A stretch of DNA of 64,000 bases from Arthrinium phaeospermum (taxonomy: Eukaryota > Ascomycota > Sordariomycetes > Amphisphaeriales > Apiosporaceae): assembly GCA_006503535.1 (NCBI GenBank), contig QYRS01000003.1, positions 372,001-436,000 of the forward strand, given 5' to 3'. Shown here in pieces: positions 36,601 to 47,444 of this stretch (its first letter is position 1; each line of letters opens with the position of its first letter). The notes beneath the pieces are model-generated. The model was given only the letters and a program-made list of their open reading frames with translations, searched no databases and had not been told where the DNA came from. A program made the position numbers and the translations under genes.

Positions 36601-38926
36601 ATGAATCCTCCAAGCAAGGCTTAGACGGTGGCAGTGAAGACGATGCTCCTGATACCAGCGCCAAGTCCTTCGACCCTGAAGAATGAGATGTCCCTGACAG
36701 ATTTCTTGGCTGAATCGATGGAGCTGATGCGAATCCCGCTGCTGACGGTGAGGCTATCAAGACCATCCTGGCCAAGCAGTTGGACAAGTTCCAATACGAC
36801 CAAGCTGTCGCTGATGGTGTCGAACCTCCTGCCGCTGCTGCTGAAGCCGCTGCTGCTGAAGCCGCTGCTCCTCAGCCCGCTGCTGACCCAAGTTGAGTAC
36901 AAGAACAAGTTGCTCAACAGCTTCTTGCGAGACATTGTCATTGGCCGTGGCTTCCAGACCCTGCTCGACCCCCGCAGGTGCCAGTCGAAGGCGATGAAGA
37001 CCAGGCCAAGCCCGAACTGATGCTCTCCCCTCCTCGTATTGACTTCGTCAAACGATGGCGACAAGGCTTGGTTGATGCCATCATGGGCTAGGATGCAGTC
37101 TCCCGATACAGCGGATCGGTTCCGCCAGTACCTTGACCTCACCGTCCTTGGCATTGCTACCATCTCTGGGTTTGCAGGATCCGGCAAGACTGAGCTGCTT
37201 GCAATGATGGCCCACTTGTATCGTGCGCATCCTGACATCAAGTTCTTGTATTGCAGTGCACCCTCCACGTCGCTTTGGCAATATGGCCGCGCGTATCGCC
37301 AAGGTCGGTGTTTCACTTGCCAAGGATATTGGAGGCATACTAGAATCCCCCTCGTCATTCACGGCCACCTACTGAACACCGAGATGTCCTCCTTCATCAG
37401 CCATGGCAGGAGACGCATCTCTGACTGCCCCGAACCCCAACATGTGGCAGCAAGCACGTTCAAACGTTCATCTATCGCCTTGTGAGTGGCTCTTGAAGGT
37501 AGTGCAAGCCGGTAAACACGACCTTGATCCCCTTGACAAGCCTGAGCTTTTCGCTCCGAGAACGATTCCAAGAAGACCCGATGGACGGCCTGCGTCGGTT
37601 CCTCAAGGGTGAGATCAAGTGGAACGAGATCTCCAAGATCCCTGAGGTCCCTGAGCCGGTGGCAAGCCCTGATGCATCCACCGCCCCCAAGCAGGAGAAG
37701 GGAAAACCCAAGACCACCAACGCTAGCGCTCTGCTGCGTGGTCTCCTACAGGAGGTCATTGGAATGGCGGACTTTCTGTGCACCACCCCCTTTCCCTGCC
37801 GTGACAAGGCCTACAAGAAGCTACACTCAGACGCCGATGCGGTCATTCTCGATGAAGCTGGAGCAATGCACCAGGCTGATGCCTACATGGTGTGGGGTGT
37901 GACGGCCCGCCCTTGTGCCATGGGCGGCGATGAGAAGCAGATTTGCCCTCCCGTGATGGATCAGAAGAACAACCGCTTCGCCGCGGATACCCGTGTCTCT
38001 ATCTTGGAGCATATGAAGATGACCGGCCATCCTGTCTTCCAGCTCAATCGTCAGATGCGCATCGTCGAAGGCGGTTTCGATCTTGCCCGTGAAATCATCT
38101 ACCCGCATGTCAAGGATTTCACCTATGCCGACTCTGCGAAACTCGAGAACCAGCCCCTCGCCCGCAAGATCGAGAGCTGGATGGGAGAACAGTACAATCT
38201 CACATCCCCCCCTGGCAAGGTTTTTCCCCTGTTCCTGCATTGCAAGTACTCTGAGTGTCTCATCGATGAGGCCAGCATGTCCAGGTACAATGATGCCCAG
38301 AACGCCGTCGCGATCAATACCATTGCCAAAATGGTGTCGTCTCGTCTTGTTGATGCGGACCAGGTGGCTATTATCACTCCCTACCGTGCCAATTTGGAGC
38401 GTTTGGAGAAAGCCCTCAAGGCCCATGACAATGAGTCCATCCGCAGCATTGCCATCAACACCACCGACTCTCCCCTAGGACAGGAGAATTCCGTTGTTTC
38501 CTGGTTTGCACCGTCGATGAGATGACGGGTCCACTGTTCACCGCCAACGTCCAGAGAATCTGCGTCTCTATTACCAGACATGTTGCAGCCCTCTTCGTGG
38601 TTGGTGATATCAAGACGGTTTCCCAGGATGAGCCTGATCGTGAGCTGAACAAGGGCAACGAGGTCCAAGGCGACAATGGCGAGTATATGACCGTCAAGAA
38701 TCGGACCTTCGTCAAGTTCTTGAAGTACTTCATTGACAACAACCGTGTGGCCAAGGTCGACAATCTGGATGCAAAGCCCAAGGAAGAAGCTTCTACCTCT
38801 GGCGATGCCTGGACCACCGGTGGCGATGCCTGGACCAGCCCCGAGTTCGGCGATGCCAACACTAACAATGGCGCTGCTGACGACAGCGAACTGTGGGGTG
38901 GCGGTGGTGAGAACTCCCAATGGTGA
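36601..38926 (+). CDS. UPF1/NAM7-like superfamily 1 helicase, many one-base indels
   Basis: Recognisable SF1 (AAA_11/AAA_12) helicase motifs in order: Walker A GFAGSGKTE (~37170), CSAPS (motif Ia region, ~37255), motif II VILDEAGAMHQAD (~37845), motif III GDEKQICPP (~37930), LNRQMR (motif IV region), VAIITPYRANLERL, and the C-terminal NVQRICVSITRH (motif VI region). The tail is Gly/Asp/Trp-rich (GDAWTTGGDAWTS, GGGGENSQW). The N-terminus is acidic and then Ala-rich (EPPAAAAEAAAAEAAAPQ). The likely start is the ATG at 36601 (CACA before it). The frame breaks at about ten places, for example ~36622, ~36895, ~36975, ~37085, ~37265, ~37280 and near 38500, where one extra C would join VVS to LVCTVDEMTG. 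Motif II has Gly where many relatives have Ser/Thr. It is either a decayed copy or heavily mis-called sequence, and its role (RNA or DNA) cannot be assigned. Confidence 0.6.
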
Positions 38927-41782
38927 ATCGGAGGAATCTTGCTTTATTCTTTCTGCCATCATGAAAGCAGAGACTGTTGTACAACTAGATAGACACCATT
39001 CGTGTAATGACCTTGAGGTGGATTGACCATGAGATTACTGAATCAACTTTGCTGATCACCATCTTTCTGTTCCCTGGTATCCGTCTTACTGCGATCTCCT
39101 ACAACACCAACGTCAAGAGTGCTGTGATCATGACCCTTATTTGCCAAGTCAACGACCCCGGAGAACTATCGTTTCGTGACTTTGGAGCCCGCTTCATTTT
39201 GGAAACAGCGACGCCGATAAAACATCAAGCACGTACGTAGGTATTGCTGACTGCAGATTATCCTACTGGAGTGGCTAAGAACATGAAATGTACGCGATAT
39301 TGGCCAATCAATGAATGCATGGGTGTTGCTGTTTCAGAAGAGTACAAGATTGGTGGTTCACCTCCAGATAGAAATTCAGCAGGGTTTATTCGCTGATAGC
39401 TACTGCGCTAGCCGACCGAACTGGCGTAGAACAGGTAAGCGGAGCTGGACAGTACCTGGAGGGGCTGTTTGCAAGCTTAACTTCCAGCTACTGATTTAGG
39501 GACCTACAAGAATGCCCATTTGAGGTATACGGAGTAGATTATCAGTTGTTGAAGTCAGGCATGCAACATTCCCGGATCCGCAGGATGAGTCGATTGGGCT
39601 GTAGTGCACATTATTAGAAGTGATGGGGTAGACCACTTTCGATGGGTAATTGACTGACACAAGGGTAGCATTACATGCGCCAGCGACTTACAACGCGGGC
39701 AGGGGAAAGCTTTGATGGCAATGATACTTGATACGAGTTGTGCATTTTATATGTATCCGTTATTAGATGCTAAGGGGAGACCAGGAGGATCCGGCGCTTC
39801 GCGCTTCTGTTCAACCGTGAATCGTATGTACTTGTGAGGAGTAGGGCCTGTACGCCAACACCTGTTCCCCCTCTTTTTCCGTCGATATTGAACCCTTGCA
39901 GCTATCCCTCGTCGACTTTATCACCTTTTTGTCCCTCCAAGCCCATCATCTTTCTATCTTCCACCTGACGCCGGATTTCCGTCCTCCTGTCGACCACCCT
40001 GTTCTTGCCGCTTTGCGCCCGGCTGCTCTGCCCCTGCCAATGACAGCATCTTGGCAGCTGCCCCTCCTCGACGCCATCCCCTCATCTGTGCTGTACAGCC
40101 GGGAAAGCCACCTACAGTTTCCAGCTACGCTAGATATCTAGGTTATGGTATTGTCACCAAATTCGTTATCTAGTATCTAGAACTTCTACTCTACTTACCT
40201 ACGGCATACAGCGGCAATTGTCCGAAGCCTTTCGCAGCGTCCGTGGCACTCTCATAATACTCACAAAACAAGATATCCATTCGGTTACCATGCAGTTGCA
40301 TACCCACATGAATGGAAGCTTAGTAGAGCAGGGTAACAGTGGCGTATTGAAGGAGTTGGGCAACAATTGGTGTAGAAATAGTTGACTCTCTCCTGAAACT
40401 GACATAGTCATAGGAGCAAAGAGGCTAGCCATAATACGCCAGGATGTGGTCACAGTAAATATGTGTTACTTTTGATTTCCGCGTTGTTAAAGAGACTCTG
40501 CCGATCTCATCATCGTCAATTTATGATCTTTTGACACCCATCAACTGATTTGTTTATATGACCTTAGACGGAAACATAGATGATGAACCCTCTAGCACTA
40601 AACAATGTTGGTAGTGGTGATAGTATGTTGGCACTGCGACGCGAGCTCGGCGAGGCGGCCCTGGCGAACTACACGCAGACCAAGACGGTGTCCATGCGCT
40701 TGGCTGGACCCCTGTTCTAAGTCCAAGGAACGAAATGCGAGGAATATGTATATGGGGAGAAGATACCACGAACGAACTATCGGAGACTTTGCTCAATGAC
40801 TGCCCATTCCGAGACTGGGGCGAGAAGTCTGGGGGAATACCAGGATGGGGACGAGATTGATGAGGAATGAGATACCAAGGATATTGAGTCCTGTGTACAT
40901 CAGATACCAAACCTAGCCTTTATTTGAGCAATACCACAACTGTTAAATCATTACGCAAGACCTAAGTCATTTCTGGAATCTTGTTGATAAAATATCCATA
41001 GCTATGTTACCTGGGCAGACGACGTGAACCTGTACAAACTCCAAGACATCTTACTCATCCGGTGAGGTGGTACACATTAGCCCTGTTGTGACATCGCTTA
41101 TGCATGAGCCCGATTAATCAATGTTTTAAGGAGGCATGTCCGCAAGCTGTTGGAAAGGAGAAGTTGTCCCTCAATCTATGTGGTCCGGCAAACAATTAGG
41201 TACTTAGTAGCGACCAGCGTAGTCTCATGTGTACCGACGCCGCCCACATAACACCAACACAGGAACCACCGTCGATGGAATCATGACTAACCCAACGGCC
41301 AGAAGAAAAAGCAGGAAACTTGCTCCTGTGGCATGAATTCGATCTTGAGTCAATGAAAGCCTCACTTTCGGTTGGTTGATCAACTTTGGCTGATGACCAC
41401 CCAGTTTGCAGCCAATGGATGGGCTAGAGACCCGGGGAACTCCTTTAGCCTCACCCTTACCAGGAATATGGTAGTGTTTGACAATATCCCACCACATAAT
41501 ACTTGATCTGCCCGTCCTGGAGCTTTCTGCTGGAAGGATATGATTTGCGACATCATGTTATCCCACTTCTCGTCTGACTACTCCATTCGATGTGGGAAGC
41601 TGGCTTCGTTATTCTGCAGATCTCTTCGGCAGTCCTGACATGCCAGCTAACAACATTCCCACATCTACCATCCCCAAAGATCTCAGCTACTTGAATAAAC
41701 GCGTGTTACTGCTATTAACGACTATGCAAGTACACGTCGACGGTTATTCCACCACCAGCTAGCTCTTACGCCAGAAAGGACG
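38927..41782. other. Intergenic with an ALDH exon fragment
   Basis: About 2.9 kb, mostly AT-rich, without a convincing gene. It contains a TACGGAGTA element (39528-39536) and the ALDH last-exon copy at 40638-40721. Confidence 0.5.
40638..40721 (+). pseudogene. Duplicated fragment of the ALDH last exon
   Basis: About 80 bases nearly identical to 34024-34106, the last exon of the ALDH gene. It encodes [20 protein letters not shown] followed by LAGPLF and a stop. The differences are almost all G/A or C/T at third codon positions (GCA/GCG, CAA/CAG, GTA/GTG, CCT/CCC), so the two copies diverged while coding was preserved. There is no upstream ALDH exon next to it, and similarity ends at the stop codon. 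It is too short to be a gene by itself. Confidence 0.8.
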
Positions 41783-43756
41783 ATGTTTCTTCCTAGGCTC
41801 ACTCTTCGCAATCGCTTCGACAAAATCCTCAACGGCCATACAGACCACCACCACACCCACAGAAAGAAACGTTGCGCGAAGAAGAAGTGCAAAGAGCGAT
41901 CAGAGTGGAGCTACGTACGAGGCTCTTCTGCGAACCTCGATGTGTCGCCGTATTGCGCCGCGCATGCCTGCCCATGGCGGGAGACCAACGGCATTTCCTG
42001 TCGCCATTCGAAGAAGAGCAACAAGCTATATTGCAAATATCGTAAGCGCTTAGCCACATATACTTGATTGAAGTGCGCATACTGAAATGCAATAGACCTC
42101 GTCTGTCAGGCTGCGCCGTATGGAACCCAATGTTCGGCGGATCGGAGCAACCCCTGAGCAGGGATGCCAAGTTCTGCGAACTTCGTGAGTATTCGTCACC
42201 TGCGTTCGTCATTATATTGGAAAACAGAAGCTGAGAGGAGTCCATAGATGGCTGTAGCTGGGCGGCTTGCAACAATGAGATTTTGCCTCCCCAAGGCCGG
42301 AAGACATTCACATACTGCAAGGATCACACCTGCCAACAACCCGACTGCGCCGAAGCCCGCATCGGAGCCACAGGCACCCGCAGAGTGCATACTGCACCAC
42401 ACACCTGTAAGGACGCCAACTGCATGGCCAACGTGTCCGCCGCCCCGAGGTGGGCGACAACAAGGGCCAGCACATGTACTGCCCGGTGCACCGCCCTTGC
42501 CGGCACGCCGACTGCAGCAGCATGGTGCACCGGGTCAGCAACGCCGAGTACCGCAAGCACTGCAGCAACCACTGCGAGTTCGGCCACAACTGCGACGAGC
42601 CGCGCGCGGCGGGCATCAAGGTCTGCGGCAGCCACCGCTGCCGGCGCAGCGGCTGCGCCAAGATGCTGCTGAACGCCGTCGGCCGCTACTGCGAGGACCA
42701 CGAGTGCAAGGAGACGGCGACGCCGTGTCTCGAGGAGCGGGTCGATCGCAGCGAGTGGTGCACTAGGCACATCTGCCGGGACTATTACGATAATTGCAAG
42801 AATCAGGGGGATCCGAATAAGATGGGCTTCTGTATCGATCACGTACGGTGCGAGAGGAAAGGGTGCGACAATAAGATACTGATTGACAGAGGGGTGCGCC
42901 GTCAGCTCTGCGAAGACCGTAAGTTTATGATGCCTTTGTCTTGAAACCTATGGTTGTAAAACCAGCTCTACTAATCCGTACCGAACACTTCAGACCACTA
43001 CGGTATCTGCGACACCGGATGCCTCAAACCGCGAGCCCGCGACAACGGCCACAAGTACCACTGCGCCGACCACGCCTGCCTTGCCCACACGGAGTGCGGC
43101 TACGCGCGGATCGGCACCTTCAACTACTGCACGCGGCATAAGTGCAGCCAGCCCGACTGCGGCACGCTCCGGGCCCCGGCCTTGACGCTCTCGTCGGCGA
43201 TGCTGGCGGAGATCCGCGCCGTGAACCTAGCCCCCGGCGGCGCCAACCTCACGGCCGCGACCCTCAACATGTACGACCCCTGGTGCGACACGCACCGGTG
43301 CCGCGACAAGAAGGGCTGCAGCGCCCAGGCCGTCGCCGCCGGGGGGTTCTGCGCCACCCACGTCTGCCGCGAGCCCGACTGCGCCCGCGCCGCCCAGGAT
43401 ATGGGTATTGCGACCAGCACTGCTGCCGCGAGCGGGGCTGTCTGCGTGCGCCGATCGATGCGCGGCATAGCTATTGCGATCACCACTGGCATTCCAGCGA
43501 CGATAGCGACGATGATGGCTCCGTCTGGTCCCAACATGACGGCGGCTCTTCTGCTTTCGGCGTGGATCCGGGCTATAGCGGCGGCGGGATGATGGCGACG
43601 CCCGGGTGGTTGGGCCGTTTGGGTTTCCGCAGCCGAGGAGGAGGAGGATTAGGGGGGCGCGGTCGAGGTCGGGGTCTAGGACCAGGTCAACCACTGCCCA
43701 ACAGAAGAGAAGGAGCCGGATGCGTCGGGGCATTGACGACCCCAGTATGGGTATGA
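41783..43756 (+). CDS. Tandem CxxHxC-repeat (zinc-binding-like) protein, unknown function, with frame breaks
   Basis: Four exons fit: 41783-42041, 42096-42184, 42248-42918 and 42994-43756, all with GT/AG borders (GTAAGC, GTGAGT, GTAAGT donors). The protein is built from ~14 repeats of C-x2-H-x(1-2)-C-x(3-4)-C, for example YCKDHTCQQPDC, YCPVHRPCRHADC, VCGSHRCRRSGC, WCTRHICRDYYDNC, HCADHACLAHTEC, FCATHVCREPDC and YCDQHCCRERGC. It ends in a Gly/Arg-rich tail (RSRGGGGLGGRGRGRG). Each unit offers three Cys and one His, a natural metal-binding set. I do not recognise a named family. Frame breaks lie at CCCC 42151-42154, ~42381 and ~42403 (together), CCCC ~42448 and GG ~43402. In each case the Cys/His spacing resumes in phase after one or two bases are added. 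There is no signal peptide, and the basic N-terminus (HRKKRCAKKKCKERS) suggests a nuclear protein. Confidence 0.6.
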
Positions 43757-44299
43757 ATTGGTGATGGCCATGAACGGCGGTTTGTCTCGGTTGGATTGTC
43801 GACTCTTGTAGTGCCCGAAACATAGATTTCTTCTTAAATATCGTCATTCGTATATCTGCTGTGGGAGTGGTACAATTTGGACGCAATGGAGCTGACGATA
43901 TCCGCAGTATCGCAATCTTCATGACATATATACATCAGGCTATTAATAAGAAAGCTCATAAGTTCATCCCGACATGATAATTGTAAGTGATTCAGACGTC
44001 CATGCCTTCGGCAATAAATTGACGAGTGACGCGTTAAAAGTTTGAGCAACTTGTAGAACGATTGCTGCCGCTCTTCACTCAGGGGCGCATCTGTGGCATA
44101 ATGATAACACACTCGGGACAACCAATGATCAGCACAGAGCTTCCAGAGCGACCGCGCACCCGTTGCTCTCTGATATCCCCAGCTCCGTACGCACACCCAA
44201 GAGCTGCGTGACAACAGCACACTGCAGCCCAGCCTGCTGACATTACCCAGTCCCTCCTCATACGAACGATCCTCTCGAACCCTTTCGTGCCTTGGGCGT
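43757..44299. other. Convergent 3' spacer
   Basis: About 540 bases between the stops of the CxxHxC-repeat gene (+) and the reductase-like gene (-). An open frame reading through from the reductase exists but is out of phase with its real end, and I see no separate gene. Confidence 0.5.
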
Positions 44300-45254
44300 T
44301 TACCAGACACCAGGAATGATGGCGTACTTCCCCTTGATCTTGTCCTCGCCGAACTTCTCCATGTACCACTTCTTGCCCGAGACGGCGGGGGTGGCGAAGA
44401 CCTCGTTGACGAGGAAGCAGCGGGCGGGGCGCAGCCGAACCGGCCGCGACCCAGAAGCCGAGCCACTCGATCCACTCGGAGAAGTAGTGCGGGTAGAGCA
44501 GGTAGCGGAACAGGCCGCTGTTGGGCACCGAGTAGTGCTTCGATGCTGCCGACGGGCCGGCCCTGCTCGCGCGCCAGCCGCTCCTGGCGCCGCTGCTCGG
44601 CGCGCCGGATCTCGCGCAGCTCCTCGTCGCAGAAGTAGTTGGACGTCAGACCGATGTAGAAGATGACGAGGCCGACGGCGAACTGCAGCACGGAGGAGCC
44701 GCCGACGCCGTTGAATTGGGTGTACGAGGACCATTCGGATTCGGTGGTGGGGCCGTAGGCGGCGAGCCAGCTGCCTAGGCAGGTCGCGTTGAAGAGCTGG
44801 AAGACGATGGCCATGGACCAGACGACGACGTGGATGGGTGACATGCTAGGCTGCAGGATGGGGAACAGGACTGCGCGGTAGACGTAGTGCAGCACGAAGA
44901 GGCCCGCGAGGGTCTTGTTCTGCCACGGCAGGTCGTCGATGCCGTGCTGCTCCGGCAGCGTCTTCATGATGTACAACAAGGTCATGAAGCCCGGGACTTC
45001 CATCGTCAGCCAGGCGATGCGGCCGGGGATGTTGAGCGGGCTCTGGACCGAGGTCTTGCCCATGCCGTACCACGAGACCATCCACTGGACCGAGTAGGCC
45101 TTTTTATTGACGTCACGTTAGCCATCATTGAGATTGAGTATATATGGTCGTCGCCGCTACTACGGATACGTACCACGGGGAACCACTTCCAGATGCTCAG
45201 GATAAGCTCGTAGTTCTCGCGGCTCGCGGGGAGCCAATTCTCGACGATTGCCAT
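44300..45254 (-). CDS. 3-oxo-5-alpha-steroid 4-dehydrogenase (DET2/SRD5A)-like membrane enzyme
   Basis: Exons 45254-45174 and 45099-44300, GTACGT donor, AAAG acceptor, phase 0. The protein is ~292 residues with about six hydrophobic segments. Family features are the central IHVVVWSMAIVFQLFNATCL, the CDEELREIRR stretch and the C-terminal end HYSVPNSGLFRYLLYPHYFS, EWIEWLGFW, GKKWYMEKFGEDKIKGKYAI, ending IPGVW. The family reduces a C=C bond next to a keto group using NADPH in the endoplasmic reticulum; in fungi the substrate is not fixed by homology. Two frame breaks look like one extra base each: at 44544, where removing one T on + joins PVGS to SKHYSV, and at 44438-44439, joining WVAAG to RLRPARCF. 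These are insertions, unlike the deletions elsewhere. The start MAIVENWLPASRENY has no alternative nearby. Confidence 0.75.
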
Positions 45255-47444
45255 TGCTGTATGGTGTCGATCTGTAAATGCCCGAGAGTGGAGGTTGAGT
45301 GAGGCAGGAAATACCGGGTCACGCCGGGTCGAATTTGGAAAGACTACGTGGGGTTATGGTTTACAGGCGGCAAATCGCGAAGACCAGGCTGCCAGGAACG
45401 TAAAGGAAAACAAACAGACACTATTTCCTCCCCCAAACAGGTAGTTAAGATTCTGGGAGAATACAATGCAGGACGACAAACACAAAGATGACAGGAAACC
45501 AAGTCTGACGTCAATGACGCTTGTGTTCTTTTGTATGTACGGAGTAGTACGTATTGCAACAGTTCGTCGATAAAACGTCTGCGGTACAGGCACAGACGAA
45601 CAAAAACCATGACCTAGGCGGGCTCCGTTTCTGATGCTCCCTTGCATGCTTTTGCTCAAATCGGGGAAAAAGACCACCTGCAGGCCGAAGGGGCCCAAGC
45701 TTGCCCGGCGGCGGGAACTAAAGTTTGAATGGTTGAGACTGATGGTATCATATCGTCGTTTCTGGGGCACCGTGTTCGCTATTGCAAGGAACCAATCTAG
45801 AAACATTTTTTAAGGGGTTAATGGAGCGAGTAAGCAGTGTATTATACAAACATCGAATTTCCGCCAATCGATAGACAGCTCTGTTCTGACGCACGTAAGA
45901 GCTGCCATTCCAAGACATTGATCGAGTCTACGTCATGTCATGTTCGGAGGCAACCTTGACGCACAGATTCGTGGCTGAGGTACGCAAGCCACACCAGAGG
46001 CAGCTCCACCTACTACTGTGCCAGGGTCATCGTGCCGGCCGAACCGTATGTCTACATCCTGCCCCCAACTTGACTGGGCACTTGCTAATATTGGATTCTT
46101 AGATACTGTACTCCGTAAGTAGGTACTTCTTATGCTGCTGCCTGGTTGACTTAGGAAAGAGGGATACGCGGTCAGTCGCGTACCGACAATTAAACGTATT
46201 GAATGGCAATTGTCCGTTAAGCTTTGCTCTTACCATGTCAGACCACTTGAGTATTGTGCGTTAAATTGGCGAATACAAGATGGAGAAACAAAACGAACAC
46301 AACATATAAAAAAGCATGGCCGAATTGTTAAAGACGGACTAGCCAGCGGTCAACGGAAACAGTCAAGCGACCACAGGAATAAACCGTCTTGATTATTCCA
46401 CTTACTCCAGGGAATAACAGTGGAATAAATTAATACGATTGGAATAATAGGTGTTCAGCAGACCTGCTTATTCCTGGGGAGGCCTGGCCGGTTTATTCTC
46501 GCAGGGGCCTGACGGTCGTGATTAGAAACGATTTGTTGTTACAACCTGTTGGCCAGATTCGCCCCGGATGCAGCTAGTATCACAAGCACCGCCACACGTC
46601 GTACCTGGCGCTTGAATGACTGGGCCATCGCAGCGCGCTGTACCTCCCAACCACTCCAGTGCGGGACTGACTGGGAACTGGAGCTGTGAGCTGCTTCAGC
46701 GGCGCCTACATTCGATGTAACTGAACTGACATGCGCACTTACTTACATATTAATCTCTCGCGCATACCTCTTGGCGGACAAACCACCTCGACCTTTCCCA
46801 TCTTCTACTGATTCTGACGGATCGTGAGACTCGCCCGGGCTCTTTACTCCGCATTAATTTATACATCTTCTCGTTCAAAGCTTGAGCTTCCGGCCTATTT
46901 TGGGAGAGCCGATGACGCAAGCCTGAACCTGAAGGAACGCACGCCCCGCGAATCAACTGCCCTGTACCAGCAGCAGCCTACGCAACTCCCTCACATGCCG
47001 CAGGGCTGACCGACCTGGGAAGCCTGACCCAACTGTCCTCAGGCGATTCCGAGCGAAGGAATACTGGCCATGTAAACCGGGCCCGACGGTCATTTGGAAT
47101 CGAAGCTTATACAACGTCTATTCGGTTGCGCTGTAACTCACCTCTCGACTGCAATTGAGGGCATCGTCAATAGGGTGGTACAGATCCAGCAACATCCCGC
47201 ACCCTGCCACCTCAACCGGGGCCTATCTGACTTCAGTCCTGCCCGGCGGCCCTGGTTCGACCTGCGCGCACGAATACGAGCAACAAACAAGTTAATGAAC
47301 ACAATTCCACTAGGAGTGCAATTACATGTACTAAATCTGCGCGTTTGGACTCACTGCAGTGATTGAATATAGCCCTTTGGGTCGAGTCCTGAGGCACTCG
47401 CTATCTCCAATACAACAAGCGCAGTTGGTCTCTGAACCGCCATT
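45255..47444. other. Divergent intergenic region with foldback repeat
   Basis: About 2.2 kb between the reductase-like gene (-) and the MINDY gene (+). It contains TACGGAGTA/TACTCCGTA elements (45538, 46109) and the GGAATAA inverted-repeat segment at 46374-46498. No gene is recognised. Confidence 0.5.
46374..46498. repeat. GGAATAA inverted-repeat segment
   Basis: CAGGAATAA (46374-46382) is inverted as TTATTCCTG (46468-46476), and GAATAAACCG (46377-46386) as CGGTTTATTC (46489-46498). GGAATAA is repeated directly four times between, plus one further TTATTCC. The segment could fold into a long imperfect hairpin. It may be the remains of a small foldback transposon. Confidence 0.55.
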
